A DNA stretch of 64,000 nucleotides, taken from Zeugodacus cucurbitae. Taxonomy: Eukaryota > Arthropoda > Insecta > Diptera > Tephritidae. The position numbers and the translations under genes were made by a program. The stretch spans positions 12,879,501 to 12,943,500 of the forward strand of contig NC_071667.1 in assembly GCF_028554725.1 (NCBI RefSeq), given 5' to 3'. Below are positions 22,781 to 34,720 of this stretch, in pieces. The notes below the pieces were generated by a model. It saw nothing but the letters and a program-made list of their open reading frames with translations. It had not been told where the DNA came from and ran no database searches. Each line of letters begins with the position of its first letter. The stretch's first letter is position 1.

Positions 22781-25310
22781 GTCAAAATCGTGCTTGGCGA
22801 TTTTAACGCTAGGGTGGGTAAAGAAGGTGTCTTTGGCACAACAGTCGGAAAATTCAGCCTCCATGACGAAACATCGCCAAACGGCCTGAGACTGATCGAC
22901 TTCGCTGGGGCCCGGAATATGGTTGTCTGTAGTACCAGATTCCAACATAAAAAAATTCATCAAGCAACGTGGCTGTCCCCTGATCGAAACACGCGCAATC
23001 AAATCGATCACGTTGTGATAGACGGAAGACTTGTCTCCAGTGTTTTAGACGTGCGTACGCTCCGAGGACCAAACATTGACTCGGACCATTATCTTGTAGC
23101 AGCAAAGATACGCACTCGCCTCTGTGCAGCAAAGAACGCCCGTCAACAAACGCAAGGAAGGTTCGACGTCGAAGAGCTGCAAACACAACCGACAGCCGAA
23201 CGATTTTCTACTCGATTGGCACTCCTGCTCTCTGAGAGCACTCATCAGTATCTCGATATAAGGGAGCTGTGGAACGGCATCTCAATCTCATTGCATACCG
23301 CTGCAGCCGAAACAATTGGTCTCCGGCAACGCCAAAAAACCAGTTGGTACGATGAGAATTGTCGTTCCGCAGTGGAGAGAAAACAGACTGTCTACGCAAC
23401 GTTGCGATCGACCACAACACGTTCGGGGTGGGATAGATATCGAGAACTGAAGAGGGAAGCGAGACGCATTTGCAGACGTAAAAAGAAAGAGGCCGAAATG
23501 CGTGAGTATGAAAAGCTTGAAAAGCTGGCCAACATGGGTAATACTCGAAAATTTTATGAAAAGATGAGGCGATTTACAGAAGGTTTCAAGACCGGAGCAT
23601 TATCATGTAGGGACCGAGGAGGTAATCTGGTAACGGATGTCCAGAGCACACTGGGATTATGGGGGGAACACTTCTCCGACCTGCTCAATGGCAGTGAAAG
23701 TACAACACCAGGAGATGGCGAACCCGATTCCCCAATCGATGACGATGGAATAGATGTTCCATTACCCGACCATGAAGAAATTCGAATAGCAATTACCCGC
23801 TTGAAGAACAACAAAGCGGCGGGGGCCGATGGATTACCGGCCGAGCTATTCAAATACGGCGGCGAAGAACTGATAAGGTGCATGCATCAGCTTCTTTGTA
23901 GAATATGGTCGGAAGAAAGCATGCCTGACGATTGGAATCTTAGTGTGCTCTGCCCAATCCAAAAGAAGGGAGACCCCACAATCTGCGCCAACTACCGTGG
24001 TATAAGTCTCCTCAATATCGCATATAAGGTTTTGTCGAGCGTATTGTGTGAAAGACTAAAGCCCACCGTCAACGAACTGATTGGACCTTATCAGTGTGGC
24101 TTTAGACCTGGAAAATCTACAATGGATCAGATATTCACAATGCGCCAAATCTTGGAAAAGACCCGAGAGAGAAGAATCGATACTCACCATCTTTTTATCG
24201 ATTTTAAAGCTGCCTTCGATAGCACGAAAACGAGCTGCCTTTATGCCGCGATGTCTGAATTTGGTATCCCTGCAAAACTAATACGGCCATGTAAGCTGAC
24301 TTTGAGCAACACCAAAAGCTCCGTCAGGATCGGGAAGGACCTCTCCGAGCCGTTCGATACCAAACGAGGCTACAGACAGGGTGACTCACTATCGCGCGAC
24401 TTCTTCAATCTATTGCTGGAAAAAATAATACGAGCTGCAGAACTAAATAGAGAGGGTACAATCTTCTACAAGAGTGTACAGCTCCTGGCGTATGCCGATG
24501 ATATTGATATCATCGGAAGCAACAACCGCGCCGTTTGTTCTGCGTTTTCCAGACTAGATAAAGAAGCGAAGCGTATGGGTCTGGTGGTGAATGAGGACAA
24601 GACGAAATATCTCCTGTCATCAAACAAACAGTCAGCGCACTCGCGTCTTGGCTCCCACGTCACTGTTGACAGTCATAACTTTGAAGTTGTACATAATTTC
24701 GTTTATCTGGGAACCAGCATTAACAACATCAACAATGTCAGCCTTGAAATCCAACGCAGAATCACTCTTGCCAACAGGTGCTACTTTGGACTGAGTAGGC
24801 AATTGAAAAGTAAAGTCCTCTCTTGACGAACCAAAATCAAACTCTATAAGTCGCTCATTATTCCCGTCCTGATGTATGGCGCTGAAGCGTGGACGATGAC
24901 AACATCCGATGAGACGACTCTTGGGGTTTTCGAGAGAAAGGTTTTGCGCAAGATTTATGGTCCTCTAAACATTGGCAACGGCGAATACCGCAGACGATGG
25001 AACGATGAGCTGTACGATTTATACGACGACATTGACATAGTTCAGCGAATAAAAAGACAGCGGCTACGCTGGCTAGGTCATGTTGTACGGATGGAAGAAA
25101 ACACTCCAGCTCTGAAAGTATTCGATGCAGTACCCGCTGGAGGAAGCCGCAGAAGAGGACGACCTCCACTCCGGTGGAAAGACCAAATGCAAAGTGATCT
25201 GGCTTCACTTGGTGTTTCCAGTTGGCGCCAAAAAGCAAAAAGGAGGAATGAGTGGCGCGCTCTGGTGGATTCGGCTATAATCGCTTAAAGCGGTTCCTAC
25301 GCCAAATATA
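22781..25310 (+). mobile_element. RTE-like LINE, 5'-truncated (copy C)
   Basis: Starts within the endonuclease domain and runs to the 3' end, which reads GCGGTTCCTACGCCAAATA followed by a (TAA)-rich tail. It is inserted about 80 bp inside hairpin-ended repeat c. The copy has no internal deletion, so it shows the full layout of the 3' two thirds of the family. It lacks the 5' UTR and first part of the endonuclease that copy D keeps. The clade call (RTE, BovB-like) rests on an APE endonuclease plus RT with no RNase H or separate gag ORF, and on short simple-repeat 3' tails. Confidence 0.9.
22790..25288 (+). pseudogene. LINE endonuclease-reverse transcriptase, one premature stop (copy C)
   Basis: One frame runs from the endonuclease to the C-terminus, broken only by TGA at 24824-24826. 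Copy D has CGA there, so this is a single C-to-T change. Order: endonuclease end with LGDFNARVGKEG and NQIDHVVIDGR (the Asp/His-bearing APE motifs) and the SDHYLVAAKIR block; a basic linker; RT with NYRGISLLNIAYK, GFRPGKSTMDQIF, FIDFKAAFDS, GYRQGDSLS and YADDIDIIG; a thumb-like NFVYLGTSINN block; and a C-terminal region with RLRWLGHVVRME and PAGGSRRRGRPPLRW. Similar proteins are often misnamed craniofacial development protein 2-like. The frame is open at the 5' side because of truncation. Not expected to retrotranspose. Confidence 0.93.
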
Positions 25311-26422
25311 ATAATAATAATATTATATAATATACAATTTAACCCACATATTCGTCATATATATTGTATAAAGTCCATTGAAAGTTGGAAACCCTAATAT
25401 TAGGTTAGAAGCACCGAGGTCCTCATGTTCGATATATGGGGCCTTGAAAACCTATGATCCGATTTTGGCGAGTTTTAGAAAGAGACTGCCACACTTTAAG
25501 CGTAGTATTTGTGCAAAGTTCTGCATCGATATCTTCACTAGTGCTTACTTTATGTATTATAAAGTAAAGATTCAGATCGTCTTCACAGTTCTGGTATATT
25601 GGAAGTAGGCGTGGTTGTGAAGCAATTTGGCCTATTTTCACAACATATCATTGGGATGTAAGGAAACTATTACAAACCAAGTTTCATTGAAATCGGTCGA
25701 GTAGTTCCTGAGATATGGTTTTTGACCCATAATTGGGCGATGCCACGCTCATTTTCCATTTTGTAAAAAAATCTGTGTGCAGCTTCTATCTGCCATTTCT
25801 TATGTGGAATTTTGTGTTTCTGACGTTTTTCGTTAGCAAGTTAACCCACTTTTAGTAATTTTCAACATAACCTATGTATGGGAGGTGGGCGTGGTTATTA
25901 TCCGATTTCAACTATTTTCATGGTGTGTGGTGGGGTACATAAGAGAACCGACTGCAGAAAGTTTGGTTTATATAACTTAATTGGTTTGCGAGATATATAC
26001 AAATAGCCGATTTGAGGGCAGGGCCACGCCCACTTCCCCAAAAAATTACATCCAAATATGCCCCTTCCTAATGCGATCCTTTGTTCCAAATTTTACTTTT
26101 ATAACTTTATTTATGGCTTAGTTATGACACTTTTTGCGTTTTCGGTTTTCGCCATTTTGTGGACGTGGCAGTGGTCCGATTTTGCCCATTTTCGAAAGCA
26201 AGTTTCAAGTTTCATCAAGATATCTCAATTTTTACTCAAGTTATCCGTTGCACGGACGGACGGACAGACAGACATTCGGATTTTGACTCGTCTCGTCACC
26301 CTGATCATTTTGATATATATAACCCTATATCTAACTCGTTTAGTTTTATGACTTACAAACAACCGTTATGTGAACAAAACTATAATACTCTCTTAGCAAC
26401 TTTTGTTGCGAGTGTATAAAAA
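25311..26422 (+). repeat. Long hairpin-ended repeat, copy c (right part)
   Basis: Resumes after LINE C with TACAATTTAACCCACATATTC and shows the full set of landmarks: GTGGGCGTGG and GGCCACGCCC boxes, the CGGACGGACGGACAGACAGA tract, ACAAACAACCGTTATGTGAA, and the right end AGCAACTTTTGTTGCGAG followed by TGTATAAAA. This is the best preserved body for building a consensus. Confidence 0.88.
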
Positions 26423-26445
26423 AGAACCCATCAACGACTTACATA

Positions 26446-26883
26446 CAGTGGAACTTCTCTAACTCGAAACACCATAAGCCACAAAAAAAATTCGAGTTAG
26501 AGAATTTTCATTAAAATAAAAAATTGTTCAAAAGGCTGTAAAACATAGATTTATTTAAATACATTAAAAGATGTATTCTGTAATTTTACTTGTTGCAGTT
26601 TGCTATTGTTTGGCCCTTGACGTCTGTATCCCATGTCTTTGTTACATGATTTATGAAATCTATAAGTGTAATATCATATTTTTCGTTCACCTCCATACGA
26701 ATATGCGGACTCCTTTAAAATAGTTCCTTGATAGTAGAATTTTAAATTTTGTATTATGCCACGGTCAAAAAATTCGATTTATAGAAGGAAATTTGTATGA
26801 AATTTGACTTCTATTGCCAAATTAAGAGTTCGAATTATGGAGAACTTCGAGTTATAGAAGTTTGAGTTATGGAAGTTCCACTG
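26446..26883. mobile_element. pogo/Tigger-like MITE
   Basis: 438 bp with TA on both sides (26444-26445, 26884-26885). The left end is CAGTGGAACTTCTCTAACTC and the right end, reversed, CAGTGGAACTTCCATAACTC. The subterminal regions repeat an AACTCGAA / TTCGAGTTA unit several times on both sides. CAGTGGAACCTC-like tips with TA duplication are typical of pogo-type elements. No transposase. Confidence 0.87.
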
Positions 26884-26899
26884 TATATTAAATCGAGTT

Positions 26900-27163
26900 T
26901 CATTGAGAGTCGAACAGAGAAAAACGACAGGGTGGGGAAATTGACAATTCTATTATCGGAAATATCATGGAATTGTCTTTAAAAATATCTTCATCGACGT
27001 AAGGGACTGCGCCGAGTTCTGTTCCGTAGTTTTTCGGATTCATTAAAAAGAGGTAAAATGGTCCGTTATTAAATACAACAACAATTTTGACATCAAATAC
27101 TACCCTTGGCAAATATTTTATTAGAAATTCAAAGGAAAAATATTCTCTCAGTTGATATGCCAT
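26900..27163 (-). CDS. Unrecognised ORF, 87 codons
   Basis: An open frame beginning MAYQLREYFSFEFLIKYLP and rich in hydrophobic and aromatic residues, with VKIVVVFNNGPFYLFLMNP and an acidic YVDEDIFKD stretch, ending SPPCRFSLFDSQ. The composition looks more protein-like than the chance frames around it. No signal peptide, and no domain that I know. A stop lies six codons upstream of the ATG, and a CCCAG acceptor-like site lies just before it, so it could be a terminal exon. Another minus frame at 27508-27720 (ending SLSRRLKIKK) and a GGTAAGT donor-like site near 27460 lie upstream. It may equally be chance or a transposon fragment. Confidence 0.25.
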   Translation of the reverse strand: MAYQLREYFSFEFLIKYLPRVVFDVKIVVVFNNGPFYLFLMNPKNYGTELGAVPYVDEDIFKDNSMIFPIIELSISPPCRFSLFDSQ

Positions 27164-29153
27164 CTTCTGGTCTGGGCATCAACTCAAATAATATTATTTC
27201 GAGGTAATGGAGCTTTACAACGGAGCCGGTAAAAAAAATTAGTTTTGAGTTATCCGCTTTGAATATGTTGTTTATTTCTGGTACAAATTATTGAAGACAG
27301 CGATGTAGACCTTATATTCATTGAAAATATGATAAACACTTTCAGATTATCAGAAGAAATAATTTTGGCTATAGATCTGCTCACTTTTGCGAAAGAATTT
27401 AGGATAATACACCTCCACTTTAAACATTAGCTTGACCTATTTTTCTGTATCCACTAACTTACCAAAGAATTTCGCAATAAACCACTTCAAAGCACTTCAC
27501 ACATTGGTCATTTCTTAATCTTTAATCTTCTTGAAAGTGAATTTTTCATCCTGGAGAAATAGTCATAGTGACGCTCATACCATTGTTTAGCTTCAAGTAC
27601 AAAATGTGAACTTGTGTTGGTATTTGCGAGCTGAAGGCCCACACAAATTTTACGCAGATTTACGCAGAATACCTGCAGTAATTTTAGGGCGAAATATGGG
27701 ATAAATGAAGCGTGAAACAATTTACCAATATGTTGGTTTTAAGAATTTGAATGGTCCATTGCACTTGCCGGGCATTTGAGGTGAACAAAGAGAATTTGTA
27801 TTGTTGACCAATGTCTAAATGGCTAGCGTGAGCGAGAGATTAGGATTTGTTATTTTTAACTTAAAGGTTAGGACATTGAAATGCGGTAGGATTCCAAAAT
27901 TAATATATATAGGAATAAGATAAAATTTCATAGTGGCACTTGAATTCTAAGAAATATTTTTGTGCTTTTTAATGTTCTGCAATCGCGCATTCAATTTTGT
28001 AGATCCATGCTTTGTTGTTTATTTGCACGTAGCTCCGAGCTGAAGATCCGCGTTCGGTCCTAAAAATTATCAGTTCGAAGTCATTTAAAACCAGTTGTGC
28101 CTAAACATACCGGTTTCGATCTTGTTTGGTTTTTAATGATCAGTGCTCTCTGTTGAATCATCTTTTCTTGCAGTCCATTTTGCAAAAAATTTTACTTGAG
28201 ACAGAAATTATTTTTTAAACTATCGTAAGAACAATGATGAAAGTAATCACCAGCGATAAAAATAAAACTAAGCAAATTCAAACGAAAAAGCAAAATTCAA
28301 AACAGGTGTTGAAACTAGAAGAAATTCACGGATGGAGCGTCAGTTCACCGACGATGGAGACAAACAAAATCGATGAATGCGTCAAAGCGAGCTGGTGCAC
28401 AGCAAGTGCACGTGCATGAACAGCAATGAACGCGACTGGCTGACCGCCACTAGAGCGTGCTTTGTGGCAACAAAAAACGGCAACAGCTGTTGGATATCCT
28501 TCAAGTCAAAGGAGAAGCACTCACAAGGAAAGTGTGGATAAACATACATATATAAAAACAGTTCTTTTATTTCGATTTTAATTTTTGTTTCGACACTTCT
28601 GCACCAACTCAAGAGAATACAGCAGTTTGTTAAGAATTTTTACTTGCCCTGTACGTATACATTCTTTTATTTTCTTCACAAACTATTTTACTTTGGTTGT
28701 TTCTTAAATTCGTATACGAAACGGTCACGTTTTACCACAAAAATAAGTGTTGGAAATACCAAGGTTTTGTGCTTGCAACAAAATAAAGTAATACCGAATT
28801 ACACAAAGTAAAGTAAGAAATTCGGAAATAACGGTAAAACTGCTGGATAGTTGGTGTTAATGCCTGTGTGTTTGAGAGCATTTAATGGCACCTGTTATGT
28901 CTTGCTTACGGTATGCATGTTTAATTTCCTTATTCGTTAAGTTGAGACGAGATATCTCGCACCCTCAGAGACGAGACAACCAAAAAGTGGTCTGGTGATG
29001 AACTCAGTGACGCATTACTGTGGAATTTTTGGAATACAATTTGAGGGGAAAAGCTTCCGAAGAGCAATAAGCATTGCAAGCCTCTTCCTCCTCTTACTTC
29101 TCTTAATAAGTTTGAAGAAGTGACTTAACATTCTAAATAATTGAAAGTGAAAA
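27164..29153. other. Intergenic DNA, possible short exons
   Basis: Contains the minus frame 27508-27720 and a plus frame at 28234-28419 (starting MMKVITSDKNKTKQIQTKKQ), both unrecognised and short. The stretch 28020-28540 is less AT-rich and resembles a 5' UTR in composition. Nothing firm can be called. Confidence 0.3.
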
Positions 29154-30088
29154 CAAGTAAGGAAGGGCTAAGTTCGGGTGTAACCGAACACTTTATACTC
29201 TCGCAATTTATTAATTTAATTTTATTAAGATAACAAACAATTTGACCCACGTACTCGGCACATATAGGTTATAAAGTCCATTGAAAGTTTGAAAATCCTA
29301 ATATTAAGTATATGGGAGTTACCCGATTTCACGTATTTTAGGCACGGAGACATTATATTATAAGAAAAATATTCCCTCTGAATTTATTCAAAATATCTGA
29401 GAGATTCACCCATATTTTCGTTAAAAAATTTATTCGAAGCTCTAAGGTCCTCATATTCGATGTATGAGGGCTTGAATACTTATGGTCCGATTTTGGCGAT
29501 TTTTAGAAGAGCGATGCCACACTAAAAATGAAGTATTTGTGCAAAGTTCTATTCCGATATCTGCACTGGTGCTTGCTTTTTATATTGTAAAGTAAACGAT
29601 TCAGATTGGCTTCAAAGTTCTGGTATATGGGAAGTAGGCGTGGTTCTGAACCGATTTCACAACATATAATTGGGAGGCAAGGGAAATATTACAAACCGAA
29701 TTTCATTGAAATTGGTCGGGTAGTTTTGGAGATATGGTTTTTGATCCATAAGTGGGCGGAACCACGCCCATTTAAAATTTTGTTTCCAATTTTGAATGCA
29801 GCTCTTCTGTGCCTTCTTTATATTGAAATTTAAGGCTTCTGTTGGTTTTCAACATAACCTTTGTATGGGAGGTGGGCGTGGTTATCCCATTTTCTCCATT
29901 TTTGGACTATATAAGGAAATACCTAGGAAAAACGACTCCTGAAAGTTTCGTTGATATAGCTTTAGTAGTTTACGAGATATGAACAAAAAACTTAGTATGG
30001 AACGCAAATATGCACCTTCCTAGAACAACCGTTTGTACTAAATTTTATGTTCGTAGCTTAATTTATGGCTTAGTTATAGCTCTTTATG
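29154..30088 (+). repeat. Long hairpin-ended repeat, copy d (left part)
   Basis: Left end CAAGTAAGGAAGGGCTAAG, hairpin GTTCGGGTGTAACCGAAC, then ACTTTATACTCTCGCAA. The body continues with the usual landmarks until ATAGCTCTTTATG (30076-30088), where LINE copy D is inserted. The right part continues at 33078. Confidence 0.88.
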
Positions 30089-33077
30089 GGAGGATGGGAT
30101 CATGTGTAGAAGTGGAGGATGGGATCATGTGTAAAAGTTCACGCAAGTGAGGAAAGTTTTTGATTGTCATTCACTTGGGAGTGGCCAGAAACGATTCTTC
30201 TCCACATGGTTCAAGCAGCTCACGACTTCCGGTTTTAGACCAAGTATCCTCTGGGTAGCCAACAGACATCCGTTTGAAGGCGAGCTAAAGTGAGAAGGCG
30301 AAGCCCGCTTATGCGGTTGTGCGTAGGGCTTGGGACCCACCACATAAAAACGAAGTACCAATGAAAAATCTACGAAAGCCTCGGATGAGACACCCCCCTT
30401 TTGATGACGACCCCTGCAATCGTTTTAAGGATAATGATATAAGGGCATGTACCTGGAATGTCCGGACCCTTAATTGGGAAGGTGCCTCTGCCCAGCTGGT
30501 TGATGTCCTCATACGACTCAAGGCTGACATCACCGCCATCCAAGAAGTGCGATGGACGGGACAAGGACGGAAGAAGGTGGGTCCTTGTTACATCTACTAC
30601 ATCGGCCATATAAAGGAGCGCAAATTTGGTGTTGGATTTGTGGTGGGAGAGAGACTCCGTCGCAGAGTCCTGGCATTCACCCCGCAATCCGCATCAAAGC
30701 GAGGTTCTTCAACATATCGCTGATTTGCGCCCACGCCCCAAAGGAAGAGAAGGACGATGTGACCAAAGATGCTTTCTATGAGCGCCTAGAACGCACCTAT
30801 GAGCGCTGCCCCCGCCGCGATGTAAAAGTCGTGCTTGGCGATTTTAACGCCAGGGTGGGTAAAGAAGGTGTCTTTGGTACAACAGTCGGAAAATTCAGCC
30901 TCCATGACGAAACATCGCCAAACGGCCTGAGGCTGATTGACTTCGCTGGGGCCCGAAATATGGTCGTCTGTAGTACCAGATTCCAGCATAAGAATATGGT
31001 ACTAGGCTGTCTCCTGATCGAAACACGCGGAACCAAATCGATCACGTTGTGATAGACGGAAGACATGTCTCCTGTGTTTTAGATGTGCGTACGCACCGAG
31101 GACCAAATATAGACTCGGACCGTTATCTGGTCGCAGCGAAGATACGCACCCGCCTCTGTGCAGCAAAGAATGCCCGTCAACAAACACAAGGAAGGTTCGA
31201 CGTCGAAAAGCTGCAATCGCAACAGACACCCACGAAATACTCTACTCGACTTGCACTCCTGCTCTCTGAGAGCACTCATCAGCATCTCGGTATAAGGGAA
31301 CTGTGGAACAGAATCTCAAACTCACTGCGTACCGCTGCAGCCGAAACAATTGGTTTTCGGCAACGACAAAAAACAAGCTGGTACGATGAGGAGTGCCGTC
31401 TCGCAGCGGAGAGAAAACAGACTGCCTACCTCGCAACGTTGCAAACGACCACAACACGTGCGGGATGGGATAGATACCGAGAGCTGAAGAGGGAAGCGAG
31501 ACGCATCTCCAGACAAAAAAAGAAAGAGGCCGAAATGCGTGAGTACGAAGAGCTTGAGAAGCTGGCAGACAGAGGGAATGCTCGAAAATTTTGTGAAAAA
31601 ATGAAGCGACTTAACGAAGGTTTCAAGACCGGAGCATCCTCATGTAGAGACCAAGGTGGTAATCTGGTAACCGATGTCCAGGGCATACTGGGATTATGGA
31701 GGGAACACTTCTCCGACCTGCTGAATGGCAGTGGGAGTATAACACCAGGAGATGGCGAACCCGATCCCCCAATCGATGACGATGGAACAGATGTTCCATT
31801 ACCCGACCATGAAGAAATTCGAATAGCAATTACCCGCTTGAAGAACAACAAAGCAGCGGGGGCCGATAGATTACCGGCAGAACTATTCAAATACGGCGGC
31901 GAAGAACTGATAAGGTGCATGCATCAGCTTCTTTGCAGAATATGATCGGAAGAAAGCATGCCTGACGATTGGAATCTCAGTGTGCTCTGCCCAATCCATA
32001 AAAAGGGAGATCCCACAATCTGCGCCAATTACCGTGGGATCAGCCTCCTAAATATCGCATACAAGGTTCTATCGAGCGTACTGTGTGAAAAAGCTCCGTC
32101 ATGGTTGGGAAGGACCTCTCCGAGCCGTTCGATGCCAAACGAGGTTTCAGACTCACTATCGTGCGACTTCTTTAACCTGATGCTGGAAAAAAATATAAGA
32201 GCTGCAGAGCTAAACCGAGAAGGTACAATCTTCTACAAGAGTGTATAGCTCCTGGCGTACGCCGATGATATTGATATCATCGGAAGCAACAATCGCGCCG
32301 TTTTTTCTGCTTTTTCCCGCATGGATAAGGAGGCGAAGCGAATGGGTCTGGAGGTGAATGAGGACAAGACGAAATATCTCCTGTCATCAAACAAACAGTC
32401 GGTGCATTCGCGTCTTGGCTCCCACGTCACTGTTGACAGTCATAACTTCGAGGTCGTAGATAATTTCGTATACCTGGGAACTAGCATCAACAACACGAAC
32501 AATGTCAGCCTCGAAATCCAGCGCAGAATAACTCTTGCCAACAGGTACTACTTTGGACTGAGTAGGCAATTGAACAGTAAAGTCCTCTCTCGACGAACAA
32601 TCATCTCAATCTCTCATCATTCCCGTCCTGCTTTACGGTGCAGAAGCGTGGACGATGTCAACATCCGATGAGACGACACTAGGAGTTTTCGAGAGGAAAA
32701 TTTTGCGCAAGATTTATGGTCCTCAGAACATTGGCAACGGCGAATACCGCAGACGATATAACGATGAGCTGTACGAATTTTACGACGACATTGACATAGT
32801 TCAGCGAATAAAAAGACAGCGGCTACGCTGGCTAGGTCATGTTGTCCGAATGGACGAAAACACTCCAGCCCTAAAAGTGTTCGATGCAGTACCCGCCGGA
32901 GGAAGCCGAGGAAGAGGAAGGCCTCCACTCCGTTGGAGGGACCAGGTGGAGAGCGACCTGGTTAAACTTGGGATCTCCAACTGGCGCCGAACTGCGAAGG
33001 AGAGAGAAAGTTGGCGCACTATCGTCGTTTCGGCTATAGCCGGCTAAACGGTTGCAACGCCAATCACATACATACAT
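30089..33077 (+). mobile_element. RTE-like LINE with both ends and target duplication (copy D)
   Basis: Flanked by the 13-bp duplication ATAGCTCTTTATG (30076-30088 and 33078-33090), so both element ends are known. The 5' end starts GGAGGATGGGATCATGTG, a segment repeated within the first 60 bp, followed by a leader of about 270 bp. The 3' end is AACGGTTGCAACGCCAATCA plus a (CATA)n tail. This copy is clearly diverged from B and C (different tail and many substitutions), so it represents a second, older subfamily. It lacks about 265 bp of RT relative to copy C (junction about 32090). Confidence 0.93.
30361..33047 (+). pseudogene. LINE endonuclease-reverse transcriptase, multiply broken (copy D)
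   Basis: Likely start ATGAAAAATC at 30361, upstream of the endonuclease: ACTWNVRTLNWEG and ITAIQEVRWTGQG (the N and E motifs of APE), then ICAHAPKEEKDD and LGDFNARVG. Lesions seen: a frameshift near 30680, another near 30995, TGA in place of Trp at 31943-31945, a ~265-bp deletion near 32090 that removes RT motif A, a small deletion in the QGDS motif near 32150, CAG-to-TAG at about 32246, and a shift near 32600. The YADDIDIIG box survives after the TAG. Useful as the only copy here that shows the N-terminus. Confidence 0.93.
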
Positions 33078-33404
33078 ATAGCTCTTTATGTGTTTTCGGT
33101 TATCACCATTTTGTAGGCGTGGCAGTGGTCTGATTCTGCCCATCTTCGAACATAACGTTCTTATGGTGCCAAGAAACACGTGTTCCAAGCTTCATTCAGA
33201 TATCTCAATTTTTACTCAAGTTACAGCTTGCACGGACGGACAGACTGACGGACAGACATCCGAATTTGAACTTTACTCGTCACCCTGATCACTTTGGTGT
33301 AGATAACCTTATGTCTAACTCGTTTAGTTTTAGGACTTACAAACAACCGTTATGTGAATAAAACTATTATACTCTCTTTAGCAACTTTTGTTGCGAAAGT
33401 ATAA
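33078..33404 (+). repeat. Long hairpin-ended repeat, copy d (right part)
   Basis: Starts with the second ATAGCTCTTTATG and continues TGTTTTCGGTTATC, the GTAGGCGTGGCAGTGG box, the CGGACGGACAGACTGACG tract, ACAAACAACCGTTATGTGAA and the right-end hairpin AGCAACTTTTGTTGC followed by GAAAGTATAATAAG. Confidence 0.88.
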
Positions 33405-33583
33405 TAAGAGTTCGATATTTGAAAAAAGTTCTGCAACATGAAATTTGTAATAGATTCCAAGCGCTTTGTCGAATCGTGAGGGTCTTTCTAAACCATTAGG
33501 AGTTTTTTGATACCACAAACGAGAGTGTTCATAGCAGTCCAAGTGAGATCTTCTGCAAATCAAGAAATCTCCTAACCTAACCT

Positions 33584-33949
33584 AGCGTTTTTAGGCAGTC
33601 AAATAAAATCATCAATTTAAATTTTTATTGAGAAACCCTTTTTTGCCGGCTACTCGATAACCGATCAACTATTATACATTTTTGTTTTGGCTTTTCCTAA
33701 GAAGTCGGTAAGTTTCATCAGCTGATTAATATTTTTCAGCAGAGACCGTAGCTTTTTTTAATAAAAAAATTGAGCCAATCGCAGACAAAGAATGTATATC
33801 GCACGTCTTTGTCGCAGTGTTGCATTTGATTTTCATGTCGATTTAAATTCAATTGATAATAAATGAATATTTTATGATGTATGGTAAATCCATTTTAATA
33901 AGCGTTTAAATCGAGGCCGGTAAATTGATCAATTAGCTCCTGTCTTAAT
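33584..33949 (-). mobile_element. Two-copy MITE family, copy 1
   Basis: Reversed, this aligns end to end with 42193-42575: AGGAGCTAATTGATCAATT at one end; TTCTTTGTCTGCGA, CAGCTGATGAAACTTACC, ACAAAAATGTATAA and TCGAGTAGCCGGCA in the middle; TTTCTCAAT...AATTGAT at the other end. The ends hold an AATTGATCAATT-like inverted repeat. It directly adjoins the truncated hairpin-ended repeat e. No coding capacity. Confidence 0.8.
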
Positions 33950-34720
33950 AGAATAACGTAAATCGTCCTATATAGTGTATGAGGGCTGAGGTAATTCTTG
34001 AACCGATTTCATTCATTTTCACCAGCAAGGTATACTATATCCAAAACTATACACTCACTTAATTTCGCAAAGATATCTCAGATATTAACCAATACATATA
34101 TGCAGATTAAAGCCTACCGTATTTTTGAAAAACCTATAATTAGGTATATGGGAGCTAGGAGATGTTATTATCAGAGAGATTTATTCATATTTTTGGTCAA
34201 AATTTACCGACGCGGAATCGCGGAGTTCAACATCTTCGATAACAGGGGCCTTGAAAAGTTATAGTCCGTTTTCGGCAATTTTTTCTCAAGTGATGCCAGA
34301 GATGATAGCACTATTTGTGTAAAGTTTTATTCCGCTTTCCTCATTGGTTCCTTATGTATACATTATAAAGTAAAGGAATCAGATGGAATTCAAAATTGAG
34401 TTATATGGGAAGTTGTCGTAGTTATGAACCGATTTCATCCATTTTTGACATCAGGGTGTCGAAAATATTATATGCCGAATTTCATTGAAATCTGTCGAGT
34501 AGTTCCTGAGATATGGTTTTTGACCCATAAGTGGGCGATGCCAGGCCCATTTTTCATTTTGTAAAAAAATCTGAGTGCAGCTCACCTCTGCCATTTCTTA
34601 TGTAAAATTTAGTGTTTCTGAGGTTTCTCGTTAGTAAGTTAACCTGGTTTTAGTCATTTTCAACCTAACCTTTGTAACTATAATACTCTCTTAGCAACTT
34701 TTGTTGCGAGAGTATAAAAA
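33950..34720 (+). repeat. Long hairpin-ended repeat, copy e (left end missing)
   Basis: Begins AGAATAACGTAAATCGTCC, which matches an internal part of copy g near 37448, so the left ~110 bp including the hairpin is absent. It keeps the right end AGCAACTTTTGTTGCGAGAG followed by TATAAAA, but lacks the GGACGGACAGAC section through an internal deletion near 34675. Confidence 0.85.

Noticed and set aside
22769..25238. Long minus-strand frames across LINE copies C and D
   Set aside because: Shadows of the plus-strand endonuclease/RT frame; no homology of their own.
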